A DNA stretch of 64,000 nucleotides from Lophius americanus (Eukaryota; Chordata; Actinopteri; Lophiiformes; Lophiidae): assembly GCA_037951165.1 (NCBI GenBank), contig JBBDHG010000445.1, positions 154,001 through 218,000 on the forward strand. Reading direction: 5' to 3'. Made by a program: the position numbers and the translations under genes. This document shows, one piece after another, positions 62,483 through 64,000 of the stretch. A model generated the notes under the pieces. It was not told the origin of the DNA and made no database searches. It saw only the letters and a program-made list of their open reading frames with translations. Position 1 is the stretch's first letter; each line of letters starts with the position of its first letter.

Positions 62483-63616
62483 GTACATTCTGCTTCTATT
62501 ATTTCTTAACCTTCAGAAGACGCCGACACACAGGCGTTGTTTCTGCGATCACCATCAGGTCCACGAGGAACCCTTAAAGTTTCTCCTGGTTCAGATCCAT
62601 CAGCGTTCATGAACACCCCCTGAAGAAGACAAAGGTCCGATGAAGACAGAACATCAAAGTCATCTCAAACTTGATAAACCGGTTCAATCTATCTTTTATG
62701 AGTTGAGGCTGTTATTCAGGATAAAACCTTTTTATTGTTAAATAAAAAATGTATACATGAATTAATCTTGTCCCGTCTGGACTGCTGAAATTATGTTCAT
62801 TTTGGTTTGAGCCAGAACCTCCAACTGACGTCTGCAGTTGGCCCAAAATGCTGCTGCTCGCCTTCAACAGTTTTATTACGTAAGCGAGGGCTCATCTCCC
62901 CAGTCCCGGACCCCCTCCTCTGGTAAATTATGGAAGGAGTTGCCTTCGTGCTTTTTTATCTTATCTTATCTTATCTTAAAACTGGTTTTGTTCATTTGTT
63001 TCTTGTGGTTTTACTGCTTCGTGGTTTTATTGTGCGTCTACTGTTTATTGACTGAACAGAACTTTACTCGACTCTGGGGTTTTTAAATGTGCTTAAGAAT
63101 AAAGTTGAGATGAACTCTACAGCCGTATGTTCAGAACATCAGAGTTTCTCCTTCAGTTCATCAACTGCTCACCTCTGATTTCTTCAGTCCGATCCACACA
63201 GACTCATCATCGTCATCAGCCAAACCAGCGATAACTTCCATTTCCTGCTCACTTTCTATTTTCACCAGATCAGCGTCTAATTTGTGGCACTCATCCTGAG
63301 AGAAAAGGAAACATGAGGGATTATTAGAACATGAGGACCAACATCGGGTTTTCTGCTGCGTGAGTGTCTTCACGTCACCTCAGCCTCCTGCCACGATTTT
63401 GGTCCAGGCATGTATTTAACCTGGTGATCCTCATTATAGTCGAGCCAGACACTCTGATCATCTGGAAGACCTGCAGGTGGGAAAATAGTTGTTTTTTAAT
63501 AATTGGTTCGGCTGTTGGTGCAGCAACCACAGGTGAGTGTTTGGTTCTTGATCACCTGTGGATGTCTCCAGGACGGCCCCCAGCAGCAGGATGGAAACTA
63601 CCACAGCTAAATGCAT
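62007..63616 (-). CDS. Secreted C-type lectin-like protein, 5 coding exons (173 residues)
   Basis: Exons 5' to 3': 63556-63616, 63379-63470, 63173-63295, 62511-62619, 62007-62143; all phases agree. Exon 1 encodes a signal peptide (MHLAVVVSILLLGAVLETST). A C-type lectin fold follows: SWQEAEDECHKL, LVKIESEQEMEVI, the WIGL signature, then NNACVSASSEGGLWVEEACS and FVCSK. The four expected fold cysteines are present. The usual calcium/sugar motifs (EPN or QPD, and WND) are absent: WVEE stands where WND is expected, so calcium-dependent sugar binding is doubtful. The stretch between WIGL and NNACV is shorter than usual. A basic tail (KKKAIRVKRRIIEYQRR...) follows the last cysteine. An acceptor at about 63,662 implies a further 5' non-coding exon. 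The exact family is not identified. Confidence 0.8.
62322..62487. repeat. AT-rich microsatellite, (AT)n with GT/AC interruptions
   Basis: About 165 bp of (AT)n broken by gtat/atac and ending in (AC)n, in the last lectin intron. Confidence 0.97.
62765..63105 (+). mobile_element. Fragment of a LINE (L2-like) 3' end
   Basis: Readable pieces resemble the end of fish L2-type reverse transcriptase ORFs: LSRLDC, then AQNAAARLQQFYY, with frameshifts between. A TTATC tandem run follows at about 62,957-62,978. A 3'-tail-like segment ends near aataaagttgagatgaac. It lies in the lectin intron, antisense to the gene. Confidence 0.6.
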
Positions 63617-64000
63617 TACTCAGGCCTCGACACCTCAGTGTTTACAGTTGGGTCAGAACCTGGAAAAAAGAGGCATTGAAGTTTGTTAATTCCCCACAGT
63701 CAGGCTGAGGGTGATCCAGTGAACGTTTGACCATCGTAAGGAAAAGTTCTCTATTCTGTCCCTCCTGGAATTCAACATTTCAGGAGCTATTTTTGCACTG
63801 AACAAAAAAATTGCATGGCCATGCAGAATTCACAAGAACTGACTGTATTTACAGCGATTATCCCGTAAAATTTTTAATTTGTTCATAAAGGAAACGTTTA
63901 TTTCTGCTAAAGCAGTCAATAAGTCTTTCATTTCTTAAATGTAAGTCTCTTAAGGCTCTATCTCCTCCGTGATTCGGTTAGATCACTACCAACCAATGAG
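63617..64000. other. Upstream of the lectin gene
   Basis: Contains the lectin 5' UTR and an intron boundary at about 63,662 (minus strand, tttttccag acceptor). Nothing else is recognised to the window end. Confidence 0.4.

Noticed and set aside
62177..62612. Long open frames rich in Tyr-Ile repeats
   Set aside because: They are translations of the (AT)n microsatellite; the real coding exon (62,511-62,619) is on the other strand.
62838..63086. An 82-codon open frame upstream of lectin exon 4
   Set aside because: Resembles the decayed 3' end of an L2-type retrotransposon, not a host gene.

Overview
The window is nuclear DNA from a ray-finned (teleost, probably spiny-rayed) fish. It has multi-exon genes with GT-AG introns, vertebrate protein families, long CA/GT and AT microsatellites, and many short dispersed repeats typical of teleosts, including decayed Tc1-like transposons. 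I see no bacterial, viral or CRISPR features. All gene models were built by hand by matching splice sites and reading phase, and every internal junction listed is phase-consistent.

Layout, left to right. (1) 466-10,355 (+): the last 12 coding exons of ppp2r3b, an EF-hand regulatory (B'') subunit of protein phosphatase 2A; its 5' exons lie outside the window. (2) 11,280-14,003: a gene-free convergent interval holding a 723-bp Tc1-like remnant. (3) 14,004-27,565 (-): a complete 30-exon stag3-like cohesin subunit of 1,152 residues. (4) 29,789-33,835 (-): an 8-exon gene for a 261-residue helical protein that I do not recognise. (5) 35,925-50,282 (-): a complete 29-exon med14, the Mediator backbone subunit, of 1,434 residues. 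(6) 52,087-61,305: three small, three-exon coiled-coil genes related to SSNA1 (microtubule nucleation / centriole-cilium protein), oriented +, -, +. The first two are mirror images inside an inverted duplication of about 2-3 kb per arm. (7) 62,007-63,616 (-): a five-exon secreted C-type lectin-like gene whose canonical sugar-binding motifs are missing.

The genes do not form a pathway. ppp2r3b, stag3 and med14 are housekeeping or meiotic single-copy genes lying next to a younger, repeat-rich block (about 50.6-64 kb) where the SSNA1-like genes have multiplied and diverged. That block is the most unusual part of the window. Copies share intron positions and phases and a conserved coiled-coil core, but their C-terminal exons are almost unrelated, and copy 2 ends at a stop where the sequence still matches copy 1.

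Other structure worth attention: four perfect inverted repeats with arms of 14-21 bp and very short loops, scattered through non-coding DNA; a degenerate 'gtggttccca' minisatellite in a stag3 intron that switches strand half way along; and a size series of internally deleted Tc1-like elements (520, 723, 423, about 215 and 59 bp), most still flanked by TA.
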